A stretch of 64,000 bases of DNA from Luteibacter sp. OK325 (GCF_003050935.1 NZ_QAOX01000004.1:186001-250000); one strand, 5' to 3'. Positions 18,032 to 29,406 are shown, counted from the stretch's first letter. Numbers and translations: made by a program. The notes: generated by a model from the sequence alone, not told the origin.

Positions 18032-18538
18032 ATGCGCCCGAACGTCGTCCGTCTAGCCGTCCCTGCCGCCCTGCTCACGCTGGCTCTCGCCGGCTGTGCA
18101 CCCGCGCCGATCTACAAGCCCACGGCGAACAACGTCGCGGTACCGCCCTCGCAGGTGGCACGCGAGCCGGAACGCTACGGCACATCCGACGTCATCTGGG
18201 GTGGTCGCATCGTGCAGGTGCGCAATTTCGCCGACCACAGCGAAATTGAGATCCTCGCCTACCCGCTCGACGGCTCGCAGCGCCCGCAATCGAACGACAC
18301 CGGCAACGGTCGTTTCATCGCGGCCATGCCGGGCTACGTCGAGAGCCTCGACTATCCCGCGGGTGGCCTGGTGACCGTGGCCGGCCGCATCAACGGCACG
18401 CGCGCCAGCAATGTCGGTGAGGCTTCGTACACCTTCCCCCTGATCGCAGTGAACCAGTCCCACGTATGGACGGCCAAGGAAATGTCCGGCGGCCATCCGA
18501 ACGTGAGCTTCGGCGTGGGTGTCGGCGTCATACGGTAA
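18032..18538 (+). CDS. slp: Slp-family outer-membrane lipoprotein
   Basis: A 168-residue lipoprotein. The lipobox LALAGC puts the modified Cys at residue 22. The mature part begins APAPIYKPTANNVAVPPSQV and contains VIWGGRIVQVRNFADHSEIE, RFIAAMPGYVESLDYPAGGLVTVAG and the family C-terminal YTFPLIAVNQSHVW. Slp proteins are induced on starvation or acid stress in E. coli and lie in the outer membrane; their exact role is unclear. AGGAGC lies 6 nt upstream of the ATG. It lies 28 bp after rlmJ on the same strand. Confidence 0.93.
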   Translation: MRPNVVRLAVPAALLTLALAGCAPAPIYKPTANNVAVPPSQVAREPERYGTSDVIWGGRIVQVRNFADHSEIEILAYPLDGSQRPQSNDTGNGRFIAAMPGYVESLDYPAGGLVTVAGRINGTRASNVGEASYTFPLIAVNQSHVWTAKEMSGGHPNVSFGVGVGVIR

Positions 18539-18572
18539 GATCTTTCGATCGATCACCGGGACAGGGAACCAC

Positions 18573-19481
18573 ATGTCGGGACATGCCGATTCGAAGCGCG
18601 CCATTTTCCTCGCGCTCGGAGCCAACTTCGCCATCTTCATCGCCAAGCTGGTCGCCGCCCTGTTCACCGGGTCGGGCGCCATGCTCGCCGAAGCCGTCCA
18701 TTCGGCGGCCGACTGCGGCAACCAGGGGCTGCTCCTGCTCGGCATGAAGCAGGCCAAACGCCCGCCCTCGCCGGACTACCCGCTGGGCTGGGGACGTGCG
18801 CTCTACTTCTGGTCGTTCCTGGTCGCCATCCTGCTATTCAGCGTCGGCGGCATGTTCTCGCTTTACGAGGGCGTGCATAAGCTGACGAATCCCGAGCCAC
18901 TCAAATGGCCCTGGCTTGCGGTCGGCGTGCTCGCCTTCTCCATCGTCACCGAAGGCATTTCCATGCACGGCTGCATGCAGGAAGTGAACAAGGCGCGCGA
19001 AGGCCAGCCCCTTTGGCAATGGTTCCGCGAAACGCGTGCCAGCGAGCTGCTGGTGATCTTCGGCGAAGACCTCGCCGCCCTGATCGGCCTCTGCCTGGCC
19101 ATGCTGGCCGTGGTTGCGACCATTCTCACGGGCAACCTGGTTTACGACGCGATCGGCACCATCGCCATCGGCGTGCTGCTCATCGTCGTAGCCGTGGCCG
19201 TGGCCCGCGAGGTGAAAGCACTGCTCATCGGCCAGGGCGTCGAACCCAAACGCCGGGCGGAGATGGTCGCCTTCCTCAGTGCCCGCGAAGAGATCGACTC
19301 CGTCTACAACCTGCTGACCGTGCAGATGGGCACGGACGTGATGGTCGCGATCAAGGCCAAAATGGCGCCGGCGCCCACCGCCAGGGCCATGATCGAGGCG
19401 ATCAACATCGTCGAGGCCGACTTCAAGGCGGAATTCAAGGACGTGCGCTGGAGCTTCTTCGAGCCGGATATCGCCGACTAA
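18573..19481 (+). CDS. Cation diffusion facilitator (CDF) metal transporter
   Basis: A 302-residue inner-membrane metal exporter. Residues 1-200 hold six helices with the CDF metal-site signature MLAEAVHSAADCGNQ (HSxxD) in helix 2 and ELLVIFGEDLAALIG in helix 5 (ExxxD). A cytosolic C-terminal domain of ~90 residues follows (VAFLSAREEIDSVYNLLTVQMG). It is likely a Zn, Fe or Mn exporter. The start at 18573 has AGGGAA before it. An in-frame upstream start would overlap slp and add residues unlike the family. Confidence 0.92.
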   Translation: MSGHADSKRAIFLALGANFAIFIAKLVAALFTGSGAMLAEAVHSAADCGNQGLLLLGMKQAKRPPSPDYPLGWGRALYFWSFLVAILLFSVGGMFSLYEGVHKLTNPEPLKWPWLAVGVLAFSIVTEGISMHGCMQEVNKAREGQPLWQWFRETRASELLVIFGEDLAALIGLCLAMLAVVATILTGNLVYDAIGTIAIGVLLIVVAVAVAREVKALLIGQGVEPKRRAEMVAFLSAREEIDSVYNLLTVQMGTDVMVAIKAKMAPAPTARAMIEAINIVEADFKAEFKDVRWSFFEPDIAD

Positions 19482-19549
19482 GCCCACACAACCCCTTCGC
19501 CCCCGGGTAGTACAATCAGCGGCTTGCCCGCAGATGCCAAGCCGACTTC

Positions 19550-22500
19550 ATGCCTGTAGCGCTCCCCCGTCCGCCGCTCCCCGCCAACGCCAAGACCCGC
19601 CGCTACTGGGCCGTGCCCCATGGCTCATCGTGGGCGCTGGAGGTGGCCGAGGCGGCCCGGGCGCACGAGGGCCTGCTGGTGGTCGTGGCACGCGATACAC
19701 GCAGCGCCGACAACCTCGAAGGCGAGCTTGCCGTGTTCGCCGGCGAACTACCGGTATTGCACTTCCCTGACTGGGAAACCCTGCCCTACGACGTCTTCAG
19801 TCCGCATCCGGAAGTCGTCTCCCAGCGCATCGCCACGCTCTACCGCCTGCCGAGCATCAAGCGCGGCGTGCTGGTGGTGCCAGTCGCCACGCTGATGCAG
19901 CGCATCGCGCCGCGTACCCACATCACCGGATCGGGCCTGGTCCTGCGCAAGGGCCAGAAACTCGATATCAGTGCCGAACAGCGCCGCCTGGAAGCCGCTG
20001 GTTACCGCAACGTGCCGCAGGTGGGCGAACCGGGCGACTTTGCCGTGCGCGGCGCGCTGATCGACATCTTTGCGATGGGCGCGAACGAACCGTATCGCGT
20101 CGAGCTGTTCGACGACGAAGTGGAATCGATCCGCACTTTCGACACCGAAACACAGCGCTCACAACACCAGGTCGAAAGCGTCGACCTGCTGCCCGCGCGC
20201 GAATTCCCGGTGACCGACGAGGCCGCGAAGAACTTCCGCGCCAACCTGCGTGAGCGCTTCCCCATCGATACACGGCGCTGCCCGCTCTACCAGGACATGA
20301 AGGAAGGCGTGACGCCCGGCGGCATCGAGTACTACCTGCCGCTGTTCTTCCCGGTGACGGAAACCCTGTTCGACTACATCGCCGGTGACGCCCTCTTCGT
20401 CCTCGGTGACGGCGTACTCGATGCAGCCGAGCAGTTCTGGACGCAGACGTCCGAGCGCTACGACCAGCGTGCGCATGATATCGAGCGCCCAGTGCTGCCG
20501 CCCGCCGAAATCTATCTGCCGCCGGAACAATTGCGTGAGCGCCTCAACAAGCAGGTCCGCATCGACGTCGTGCCGAAGGGCCAGGAGCATGCCGTCGACC
20601 TCGGCACGATGCCCGCGCCCGAGGTGCCACTGAATCGCAAGGGCGAAGAACCCGGCACCTCGCTGCGTCACTTCCTTGCCAGCTACAAGGGCAGCGTTCT
20701 GATCGCCGCCGACTCGGCCGGCCGTCGCGAAGCCCTTATCGAGCAGCTCGCCGGCGCCGGTGGCATGAAGCCCGTCTACGTCGACGACTGGAAAGACTTC
20801 CTCGCCAGGGACGAACGCTTCGCCATCACCGTCGCCTCGCTCGAGCAGGGTTTTGCCCTGACGAAGCCGGCGCTTACGGTGCTCACCGAGCGCGAACTCT
20901 TCGGCGAGCGCGTGCGCACCGACCGCAAGAAGCGCGTCGGTGCCGCACGCGACCCTGAAAGCATCATCAAGGACCTCACCGAGCTATCCATCGGCTCGCC
21001 CATCGTCCATATCGACCACGGCGTGGGTCGTTACCAGGGCCTGGTGTCGCTCGATGTCGGCGACATGCCGGGTGAGTTCCTCACCATTGAATACGCGAAG
21101 GGCGACAAGCTCTACGTACCCGTCGCACAGCTTGGCCTGGTCAGCCGTTATACCGGCACCGCACCCGAACTCGCGCCGCTGCATTCGCTGGGCGGCGACG
21201 CCTGGGAACGTGCGCGCAAGAAGGCTGCGGAGAAAGTCCGCGATGTCGCCGCCGAGCTGCTCGCGATCTACGCGCAGCGCGAGGCACGCCAGGGCGAATC
21301 GCTGTCGATCGACCGGCAGATGCTCGAAGAATTCGCCGCGACCTTCCCGTTCGAAGAAACCGCCGACCAGCAGGCGGCTATCGACGCCGTCATCGTCGAC
21401 CTCGCCGCGCCGCGCGCGATGGATCGCGTGGTCTGCGGCGACGTCGGCTTCGGCAAGACGGAAGTCGCCCTGCGTGCCGCCTTCGCTGCAGCTACCGCCG
21501 GCAAACAGGTCGCTGTGCTGGTACCGACCACCCTGCTCGCCCAGCAGCACTACCGTAACTTCGCCGACCGCTTCGCCGACTGGCCAGTGCGCGTAGACGT
21601 GGTCTCGCGCTTCAAGTCGAAGAAAGAAACCGATGCCGCACTGGAGCGGCTCGCCGACGGGCAGATCGACGTCATGGTCGGCACGCACAAGCTGCTGCAG
21701 TCCGACATCCGTTTCAAGAACCTCGGCCTGGTCATCGTCGACGAGGAACAGCGCTTCGGCGTGCGTCAGAAGGAGCAGCTGAAGAAGCTGCGTGCCGAAG
21801 TCGACCTGCTTACGCTCACTGCGACACCGATCCCGCGCACACTGAACATGGCGATGAGCGGCCTGCGCGATCTTTCCATCATCGCCACGCCGCCCGCGCA
21901 CCGCACCGCCGTGCGCACGCTGATCTCCACCTACCAGCCCGCCCTGATTCGTGAAGCGATCCAGCGCGAGCTGGCGCGCGGCGGCCAGGTGTACTTTCTG
22001 CACAACGAAGTGGAATCGATCGAGCGCGTCGCGCGTGAACTAGGCGAATTGGTACCCGAGGCACGCATTCGCGTCGCCCACGGCCAGATGCCGGAGCGCG
22101 AACTGGAACAGGTCATGGCGGATTTCCATCGCCAGCGTTTTAACGTGCTCGTGTCGACGACCATCATCGAATCGGGTATCGACATTCCTACCGCGAACAC
22201 CATCGTGGTCAACCGTGCCGATCGCTTCGGTCTCGCACAGTTGCACCAGCTTCGTGGGCGCGTGGGTCGTTCGCATCATCGCGCTTACGCCTACCTTATC
22301 GTGCCCGATCGCAAGGCAATGACGGCTGACGCCGAGAAACGCCTCGAAGCGCTGGCCTCACTGGAGGAACTCGGCGCGGGCTTCACCCTCGCCACCCACG
22401 ACCTCGAAATCCGTGGCGCCGGCGAAATGCTCGGCGACGAACAGTCCGGCCAGATCCAGGAAATCGGCTTCGGCCTCTACACCGAGTTGCTCGATCGCGC

Positions 22501-23002
22501 GGTGCGCGCGCTGAAGTCTGGCAAGGTGCCCGACTTCGATCTCACCTCCGAGCACGAGACCGAGGTAGAGCTGCATTTGCCCGCCCTGATCCCGAACGAC
22601 TACCTGCCCGACGTACATGCGCGCCTGACGCTGTACAAGCGCATCGCCAGCGCGCGCAACGACGAAGGCCTGCGCGAGCTACAGGTGGAGATGATCGACC
22701 GTTTCGGCCTGCTTCCCGACCAGACCAAGTGCCTGTTCGCCGTCGCCCAGCTGAAGCTCATGGCCACGCCGCTAGGTATCCGCAAGGTCGACTTCGGTGC
22801 CAGCGGCGGTCGCATCACCTTCCGCGACAAACCGGACATCGACCCGGTCGCCCTGATCAGGCTGATCCAGACCCAGCCGCGCATTTTCAAGATGGACGGT
22901 CAGGACAAGCTACGCGTGATCATGGAGCTACCTGGCTCCGCCGAGCGTATTCGCACGGCGCAGGAAACGCTGGTATCGCTAGGCGCCCGCCGCCCGTCCT
23001 GA
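19550..23002 (+). CDS. mfd: Transcription-repair coupling factor Mfd
   Basis: A 1150-residue SF2 translocase that removes stalled RNA polymerase and recruits UvrA. The UvrB-like N-terminal modules include DWETLPYDVFSPHPEVVSQR. The CarD-like RNAP-interaction domain is GSPIVHIDHGVGRYQGLVSL (~475-500). The helicase has GDVGFGKTEVALRAAF (Walker A), DEEQRFGVRQKEQLK (DEEQ box), TATPIPRTLNMAMSGLRDLS and QLRGRVGRS. The C-terminal D7 domain follows. Length is typical (E. coli 1148). A TACAAT -10-like box is at 19511-19516. The gene ends 6 bp before a large REP inverted repeat. Confidence 0.97.
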   Translation: MPVALPRPPLPANAKTRRYWAVPHGSSWALEVAEAARAHEGLLVVVARDTRSADNLEGELAVFAGELPVLHFPDWETLPYDVFSPHPEVVSQRIATLYRLPSIKRGVLVVPVATLMQRIAPRTHITGSGLVLRKGQKLDISAEQRRLEAAGYRNVPQVGEPGDFAVRGALIDIFAMGANEPYRVELFDDEVESIRTFDTETQRSQHQVESVDLLPAREFPVTDEAAKNFRANLRERFPIDTRRCPLYQDMKEGVTPGGIEYYLPLFFPVTETLFDYIAGDALFVLGDGVLDAAEQFWTQTSERYDQRAHDIERPVLPPAEIYLPPEQLRERLNKQVRIDVVPKGQEHAVDLGTMPAPEVPLNRKGEEPGTSLRHFLASYKGSVLIAADSAGRREALIEQLAGAGGMKPVYVDDWKDFLARDERFAITVASLEQGFALTKPALTVLTERELFGERVRTDRKKRVGAARDPESIIKDLTELSIGSPIVHIDHGVGRYQGLVSLDVGDMPGEFLTIEYAKGDKLYVPVAQLGLVSRYTGTAPELAPLHSLGGDAWERARKKAAEKVRDVAAELLAIYAQREARQGESLSIDRQMLEEFAATFPFEETADQQAAIDAVIVDLAAPRAMDRVVCGDVGFGKTEVALRAAFAAATAGKQVAVLVPTTLLAQQHYRNFADRFADWPVRVDVVSRFKSKKETDAALERLADGQIDVMVGTHKLLQSDIRFKNLGLVIVDEEQRFGVRQKEQLKKLRAEVDLLTLTATPIPRTLNMAMSGLRDLSIIATPPAHRTAVRTLISTYQPALIREAIQRELARGGQVYFLHNEVESIERVARELGELVPEARIRVAHGQMPERELEQVMADFHRQRFNVLVSTTIIESGIDIPTANTIVVNRADRFGLAQLHQLRGRVGRSHHRAYAYLIVPDRKAMTADAEKRLEALASLEELGAGFTLATHDLEIRGAGEMLGDEQSGQIQEIGFGLYTELLDRAVRALKSGKVPDFDLTSEHETEVELHLPALIPNDYLPDVHARLTLYKRIASARNDEGLRELQVEMIDRFGLLPDQTKCLFAVAQLKLMATPLGIRKVDFGASGGRITFRDKPDIDPVALIRLIQTQPRIFKMDGQDKLRVIMELPGSAERIRTAQETLVSLGARRPS

Positions 23003-23007
23003 GGCTT

Positions 23008-23081
23008 TGTGTGGGAGCCGCTTCAGCGGCGATGCTCTTGGGGAGAAGCCAAAGCATCGCCGCTGAAGCGGCTCCCACACG
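23008..23081. repeat. REP pair forming a long hairpin between mfd and egtD
   Basis: TGTGTGGGAGCCGCTTCAGC.. (23009-23036) and its near-perfect inverse ..GCTGAAGCGGCTCCCACAC (23053-23080) form ~28-bp arms. It sits between convergent mfd and egtD and can act as a bidirectional transcription barrier. Confidence 0.9.
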
Positions 23082-23103
23082 AAGCAGGAATCGGTAACCG
23101 CGC

Positions 23104-24087
23104 TCAGGCCGCCGGCGTTGAACGCACGAGGTACTGCACGCTGAAGCGGTGGTCGTCGTCCATCCAGACCTTCGCCACGCTGAGCCCGGCCTTGGCCGCC
23201 ATCTGCGCGAAGTCCTCGAGCGAGTACTTGCAGCTGTACTCGACGTGCATGGCTTCCTCTTCGCGGAAGGCAAAGGTGTCATGACCGACGTGTACGTCCT
23301 GCCGCTTCGTGCTCACCAGGGCGGTTTCGATACGGCCGGCAAGTGCGTTGTAACGCGCACGGTGGCGGAACGCACTCACGTCGAAGTCGGTACCGATCTC
23401 GCGATTCAGGCGAACCAGCATATTGAGCGTAAAGTCGTTCGTCACGCCTGCCGCATCGTTGTAAGCGGCCTCGATCTCGGCAGGATCCTTCTTGAGGTCC
23501 ACGCCGACGATGATGCCACCGCCGTCGCTCATCTCCGTACGCATCAGGCGAAGGATGCGGATCGCCTCTTTCGACTCAAAGTTGCCGATGGTCGAACCGG
23601 GAAAGTAGATCGCCGTGCGACGCGGCGAACGCGCAGCCACGGGAAGACGCAGCGGTTGGGTAAAGTCGGCGCAAACCGGCTGCATCGGGACATCCGGAAA
23701 ACGCGTGGCCAGTTCGGCAACGCTTTCCATCAACGCCGAACGCGAGATCTCCACCGGCACGTATGCCACAGGCGTCACCAGGTGCTCAAGCAACATGCGC
23801 GTCTTGATGCCGCTACCGCTGCCGTATTCGACCAGACGCACGTCGGGGCCAAGCGTGTCGGCGATATCGCCCGCGTGCTCGCGCATGATCGCGATCTCGG
23901 TGCGGGTGAGGTAGTACTCGGGCTGCTCGCAGATCGCCTCGAAAAGCGCTGACCCGCGTTCATCGTAGAACAGCCGCGAAGGAAGCTTTTTCGTCTTGGC
24001 GGTGAGGCCACGACGAACGGTATGCAGCGTGTCCTCGACATCCGGATGACGGTCGTCTACGCGGATGTCTTTCGGTTGAGCGCTCAT
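23104..24087 (-). CDS. egtD: L-histidine N(alpha)-methyltransferase EgtD (ergothioneine)
   Basis: A 327-residue SAM-dependent enzyme that trimethylates histidine to hercynine, the first step of ergothioneine synthesis. Diagnostic stretches are SRLFYDERGSALFEAICEQP and YYLTRTEIAIM, the SAM loop LVEYGSGSGIKTRMLLEHL, and YFPGSTIGNFESKEA. The start codon overlaps the end of egtB by 4 nt (ATGA), so egtB-egtD is a translationally coupled operon with egtB first. No egtA, egtC or egtE is nearby. Confidence 0.95.
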   Translation of the reverse strand: MSAQPKDIRVDDRHPDVEDTLHTVRRGLTAKTKKLPSRLFYDERGSALFEAICEQPEYYLTRTEIAIMREHAGDIADTLGPDVRLVEYGSGSGIKTRMLLEHLVTPVAYVPVEISRSALMESVAELATRFPDVPMQPVCADFTQPLRLPVAARSPRRTAIYFPGSTIGNFESKEAIRILRLMRTEMSDGGGIIVGVDLKKDPAEIEAAYNDAAGVTNDFTLNMLVRLNREIGTDFDVSAFRHRARYNALAGRIETALVSTKRQDVHVGHDTFAFREEEAMHVEYSCKYSLEDFAQMAAKAGLSVAKVWMDDDHRFSVQYLVRSTPAA

Positions 24088-25352
24088 CGATCATTTCCCA
24101 GTCGTATCCCCGAAAACTGCCAACGGGCATGGGGAGGAAAGAAGTTCCGGTAAGTCGCACGAACGTGGTCGGCGGGCGTGGCACAAGAGCCTCCGCGGAG
24201 GATCCACTGCCCATTCATGAACTTGCCATTGTATTCGCCAAGGGCTCCGGCCAAAGTGCGGAATCCCGGGTAACTGACATATGGGCTCATTGTCCATTCC
24301 CAAACGTCGCCGTACATCTGCCCGAGCAGGGTCTCGAACGAGGCGGCACGGGGTTGGAACGCCCCGGTGTCCTGAAGGTTCCCGCGCACGGGCAATGCTG
24401 CCGCCATGGTTTCCCATTCCACCTCGGTGGGAAGCCGCGCACCGGCCCAGCGCGCGAACGCGTCGGCTTCGAAATAGCTGATGTGGCACACGGGCGCATG
24501 CGGGTCGATCGCACGGCGCCCCTGCAGGGTGAATTCGCTCTCCAGCGCCTGGTCCCAGTACAAGGGGCGCTGCCACTGCTCGGCCTGCACGGTGGCCCAG
24601 CCATCGGCCAGCCACAACGTGGGCTGGCGGTAGCCTCCATCGCTGACGAAGGCCTTGAACTCCGCGTTGGTCACCGGACGATTGGCGAGAGAACCCGCCT
24701 GCCGATAGGTACGATGACGCGGGCCCTCGTTGTCGAACGAGAAGCCGTCACCGTCGTATCCGACCTCGACGATACCTTCGTCGAACGGCACGAACGCCAG
24801 GGCGGGTGCGGCAATGGACAACGAGCGCGGCGCGTCCGGCGCAAACGCCGGCTCGAGCGGATTCTGCGCGAAGGCGTGCTTGATGTCGGTGAGCAGGAGC
24901 TCCTGGTGCTGCTGCTCGTGCTGTACGCCCAGTTCGATGAGGGCCGGCAATGTTGCGTCGTCGCCGCGCGCGATCAGGCGGGCGATCGCCTCGTCCACGC
25001 GACATCGATAGTCCCGGACCTCGTCCAGCGACGGCCGGGTAAGCAGGCCGCGCTTCGGCCGGGCATGCATCGGGCCAACCGACTGGTAGTACGAGTTGAA
25101 CAGGTAATGCCATTCCGGGTTCGGCGAAACATAGGCCGCGTGGCGCGACAGGATGAACTGCTCGAAGAACCACGTGGTATGCGCAAGGTGCCACTTGGTC
25201 GGGCTGGCATCCGGCATGGACTGGACCACGGTGTCCTCGGGCTTCAGTCGCGACGCCAGCTCCGCCGTACGGTGGCGGATGTTGAGAAAGCGTTGGGCGA
25301 GGTCCGCGCTGGCCGGCGGGTGGGGGGCGATGCCAAGCGGTCGGACGGTCAT
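24084..25352 (-). CDS. egtB: Ergothioneine biosynthesis sulfoxide synthase EgtB
   Basis: A 422-residue iron-dependent enzyme joining a thiol (gamma-Glu-Cys or Cys) to hercynine with O2. The N-terminal DinB-like four-helix domain carries iron ligands in KWHLAHTTWFFEQF and HEQQHQEL (HxxxHxE). The C-terminal FGE-sulfatase domain ends RGGSCATPADHVRATYRNFF..FSGIRLGN. First gene of the egtBD operon. Upstream, a 15-bp inverted repeat at 25416-25430 lies in the divergent promoter region. Without a neighbouring egtA or egtC, the sulfur donor and the processing of the sulfoxide product are open. Confidence 0.95.
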   Translation of the reverse strand: MTVRPLGIAPHPPASADLAQRFLNIRHRTAELASRLKPEDTVVQSMPDASPTKWHLAHTTWFFEQFILSRHAAYVSPNPEWHYLFNSYYQSVGPMHARPKRGLLTRPSLDEVRDYRCRVDEAIARLIARGDDATLPALIELGVQHEQQHQELLLTDIKHAFAQNPLEPAFAPDAPRSLSIAAPALAFVPFDEGIVEVGYDGDGFSFDNEGPRHRTYRQAGSLANRPVTNAEFKAFVSDGGYRQPTLWLADGWATVQAEQWQRPLYWDQALESEFTLQGRRAIDPHAPVCHISYFEADAFARWAGARLPTEVEWETMAAALPVRGNLQDTGAFQPRAASFETLLGQMYGDVWEWTMSPYVSYPGFRTLAGALGEYNGKFMNGQWILRGGSCATPADHVRATYRNFFPPHARWQFSGIRLGNDR

Positions 25353-25415
25353 AAGGTGGGTCTTCCTGCACTGCCGACGGACTCGTCAGTCATTACCGAA
25401 ACCTTGCCAGCGGAA

Positions 25416-25430
25416 ACGTTCAACGAACGT
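25416..25430. promoter_or_regulatory. Inverted repeat in egtB upstream region
   Basis: ACGTTC-AAC-GAACGT, perfect 6-bp arms, 64 bp upstream of the egtB start and 111 bp upstream of the divergent DUF6491-like gene. Candidate operator. Confidence 0.35.
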
Positions 25431-25540
25431 GATCGGACCCGACCGCCGCCTTAACGGCAGGTGCACCGAGACCGCCTTTTCGCTCGTTTCGAGGCACAAA
25501 CAGGCTTAACGTGCTGATTCATACGAAGGAGAGCCCGGCC

Positions 25541-25993
25541 ATGAAAGTCCGTCATCTGTTTGTCGCATCCCTGCTCCTCACCGTGGCCGCCCACGCCGCC
25601 GACCAGGCGCCCACCGCCGGCCCTGCACCGGCTACCAAGCCCCTCGAGTTCAACGACTGCATGCGGACGGACAGGATCACCGACTGGAAGGTGATCGACG
25701 ACCGGACCCTCGTCGTCGCGACAGGCCCCGACCACTTCCTGGTCAAGACCGACGTAGCGTGTCCGCGCATGGGCCTGGGTGGGGGTGTCCGCTTCAAGAC
25801 CGCCGAGAGCAACAAGGCGATCGGAGGCTTCCGCATCTGCGGCACGCCGACCGAGAAGGTGGACCGCATCAACAACGACCCGCCGTGCAGCATCCAGTCG
25901 GTTAGCCAGATCGACAAGGCCACCTACCAGGCCATGTCGAAGAAGGCGAAGCTCAGCGGCTCCGGCGCCGGCACCAGCGGTTCGAAACCGTAA
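25541..25993 (+). CDS. Exported DUF6491-like protein
   Basis: A 150-residue protein. The signal peptide MKVRHLFVASLLLTVAAHA is cleaved after residue 19. The mature domain has four Cys (FNDCMRTD, VACPRMG, FRICGTPT, PCSIQS), likely two disulfides, and the phrase LEFNDCMRTDRITDWKVIDD typical of DUF6491 proteins of Xanthomonadales. The C-terminal 15 residues are a Ser/Gly tail. AAGGAGA upstream of the ATG at 25541 decides the start over an earlier in-frame ATG. Function unknown. A REP cluster and a strong terminator follow. Confidence 0.85.
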   Translation: MKVRHLFVASLLLTVAAHAADQAPTAGPAPATKPLEFNDCMRTDRITDWKVIDDRTLVVATGPDHFLVKTDVACPRMGLGGGVRFKTAESNKAIGGFRICGTPTEKVDRINNDPPCSIQSVSQIDKATYQAMSKKAKLSGSGAGTSGSKP

Positions 25994-26030
25994 AGGCAAA
26001 GAAGGCGGTCGGCTTTCTGTGCCCTGCTGT

Positions 26031-26138
26031 CTGTGGGAGCCGCTTCAGCGGCGATAGCCACGCCGCCTCAACCCCATCGCCGGCATAGCCGGCTCCCACA
26101 CAAAGCCGGCTCCTACAAGAAAGCCGGCTCCTACAAGA
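26031..26138. repeat. REP cluster with tandem half-REPs
   Basis: A full REP at 26031-26057, an inverse REP of the GCCGGCATAGCCGGC subtype at 26076-26101, then an 18-bp unit AAGCCGGCTCCTACAAGA repeated exactly twice (26103-26120, 26121-26138). The 18-bp unit is a half-REP that has duplicated. Confidence 0.9.
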
Positions 26139-26145
26139 AAGCCAA

Positions 26146-26178
26146 AAAAGAAGCCCGGCTATAAGCCGGGCTTCTTTT
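26146..26178. terminator. Bidirectional intrinsic terminator
   Basis: A perfect 15-bp stem (AAAAGAAGCCCGGCT / AGCCGGGCTTCTTTT) with ATA loop. The A-run and T-run flanks serve the plus-strand DUF6491-like gene and the minus-strand Gly/Tyr-rich gene. Confidence 0.92.
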
Positions 26179-26204
26179 TCAACCACTCACCTGCTCAGCG
26201 AAGA

Positions 26205-26624
26205 TCAATAGCCATCATCACGCACGTAGCGCGTGGTGCCGTAGCCATCGTCCACATACGTGGTGGTGGTTACGCGACGGGTTACGACCGGGGCGTCCTG
26301 GTAGACGACCGTTGCCGGGCGGCTGTAATAGCCCGGGCCGTCGTCATAGACGACCGTGCGCGGCTGCGTGGCATTGGCGACGAGGCCGACGACCGCACCG
26401 GCCACAATGGCTCCGGCGATCCAGCGACCGGCGTTGTCGTAGTGACCCCGGCCGTAGTAACCGCCGTGATAGCCGCCACGGTAGCCGTAGCCGCCGTGGT
26501 AGCCGCCGTAACCGCCATGGTAGCCACCACCGTAGCCATACCCGCGTGCGAACGCACCAGGTGCGAACGCCATCAGGCCCGCGGCAGCGAGCAGGAGGGC
26601 GGATTTAGCAAACTTAGCTTTCAT
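26205..26624 (-). CDS. Exported Gly/Tyr/His-rich protein with glycine-zipper segment
   Basis: A 139-residue protein. The signal peptide is MKAKFAKSALLLAAAGLMAF..AFA (about residue 27). A repeat zone rich in GGY, GYHGG and YRGG follows (residues ~28-60), then a hydrophobic stretch RWIAGAIVAGAVVGLVANAT that could insert in or cross a membrane, then a Val/Thr/Asp tail (TRRVTTTTYVDDGYGT). GGAGGT lies 7 nt upstream of the ATG at 26624. Similar small proteins in proteobacteria are surface- or envelope-associated; function is unknown. A strong terminator follows. Confidence 0.8.
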   Translation of the reverse strand: MKAKFAKSALLLAAAGLMAFAPGAFARGYGYGGGYHGGYGGYHGGYGYRGGYHGGYYGRGHYDNAGRWIAGAIVAGAVVGLVANATQPRTVVYDDGPGYYSRPATVVYQDAPVVTRRVTTTTYVDDGYGTTRYVRDDGY

Positions 26625-26701
26625 GACAATTACCTCCGGGTGTTGAGCGCAGATTCGCGCTCGGCCACTGAATCCGGACTGAAGTTTTCTCCACCGCCCG
26701 T

Positions 26702-28842
<2,141 letters not shown>

Positions 28843-28846
<4 letters not shown>

Positions 28847-29361
28847 GCGAGGTTCCCCAGGAAGCGAAGGAACTCGGCTTCGATGTCGGGCAAGGTGGCG
28901 CCTAGGCGGTGGTCGTCCTGCACGAGCAGGGCGGGAATGGCGTGGTCACGGGCAAAGGCCAGCGCCTCGTCCAGGGGGCAGACGTCGTCGGCATAGCCAT
29001 GGACAAGGAACGAGGGCACATCGGCCCGGATCGAGAACTCGCGAGGGTAGCCCGGGATGGATGTCGGCAGGGCCAGCAGGAACAGGCCGGCTACCGGCGC
29101 GTCCAGCGAGGCCAGCCCCGAGACGAAGGCGCCCATGCTCGAGCCCACCAGGACCGGGGGCACCGGCGAGGCCGCGATGGCCTTCGCCAGCTGGGCCAGG
29201 CGCGGGTCGATGCTGCCGGCATAGCCGCGGATGTCGTCCTCACGGTAATCGGGGCGGACCGTGGTCCAGCCCTGCGATTCGGCCAGGGCCGCCAGGGCGC
29301 TCACCTTGGTGGCGTCGGGGCCCGAATCGGAACCGTGGGAAAGAATGATGTGGCCGCGCAT
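28843..29361 (-). CDS. Small alpha/beta hydrolase
   Basis: A 172-residue minimal alpha/beta hydrolase. The nucleophile elbow is Gly-Ser-Ser-Met-Gly (VLVGSSMGAFVSGLAS, Ser ~96), the acid is in VHGYADDVCPLDEA, and the His is in DDHRLGATL. It begins MRGHIILSHGSDSGPDATKV. No signal peptide. It resembles the YqiA/dienelactone-hydrolase-like small esterases. It is first in a two-gene operon with rlmKL, divergent from ampD. Substrate unknown. Confidence 0.87.
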
Positions 29362-29406
29362 GGCGGTCTCCGGACGCGGAATGACCGGCTATGTTATCAA
29401 AGCGCC

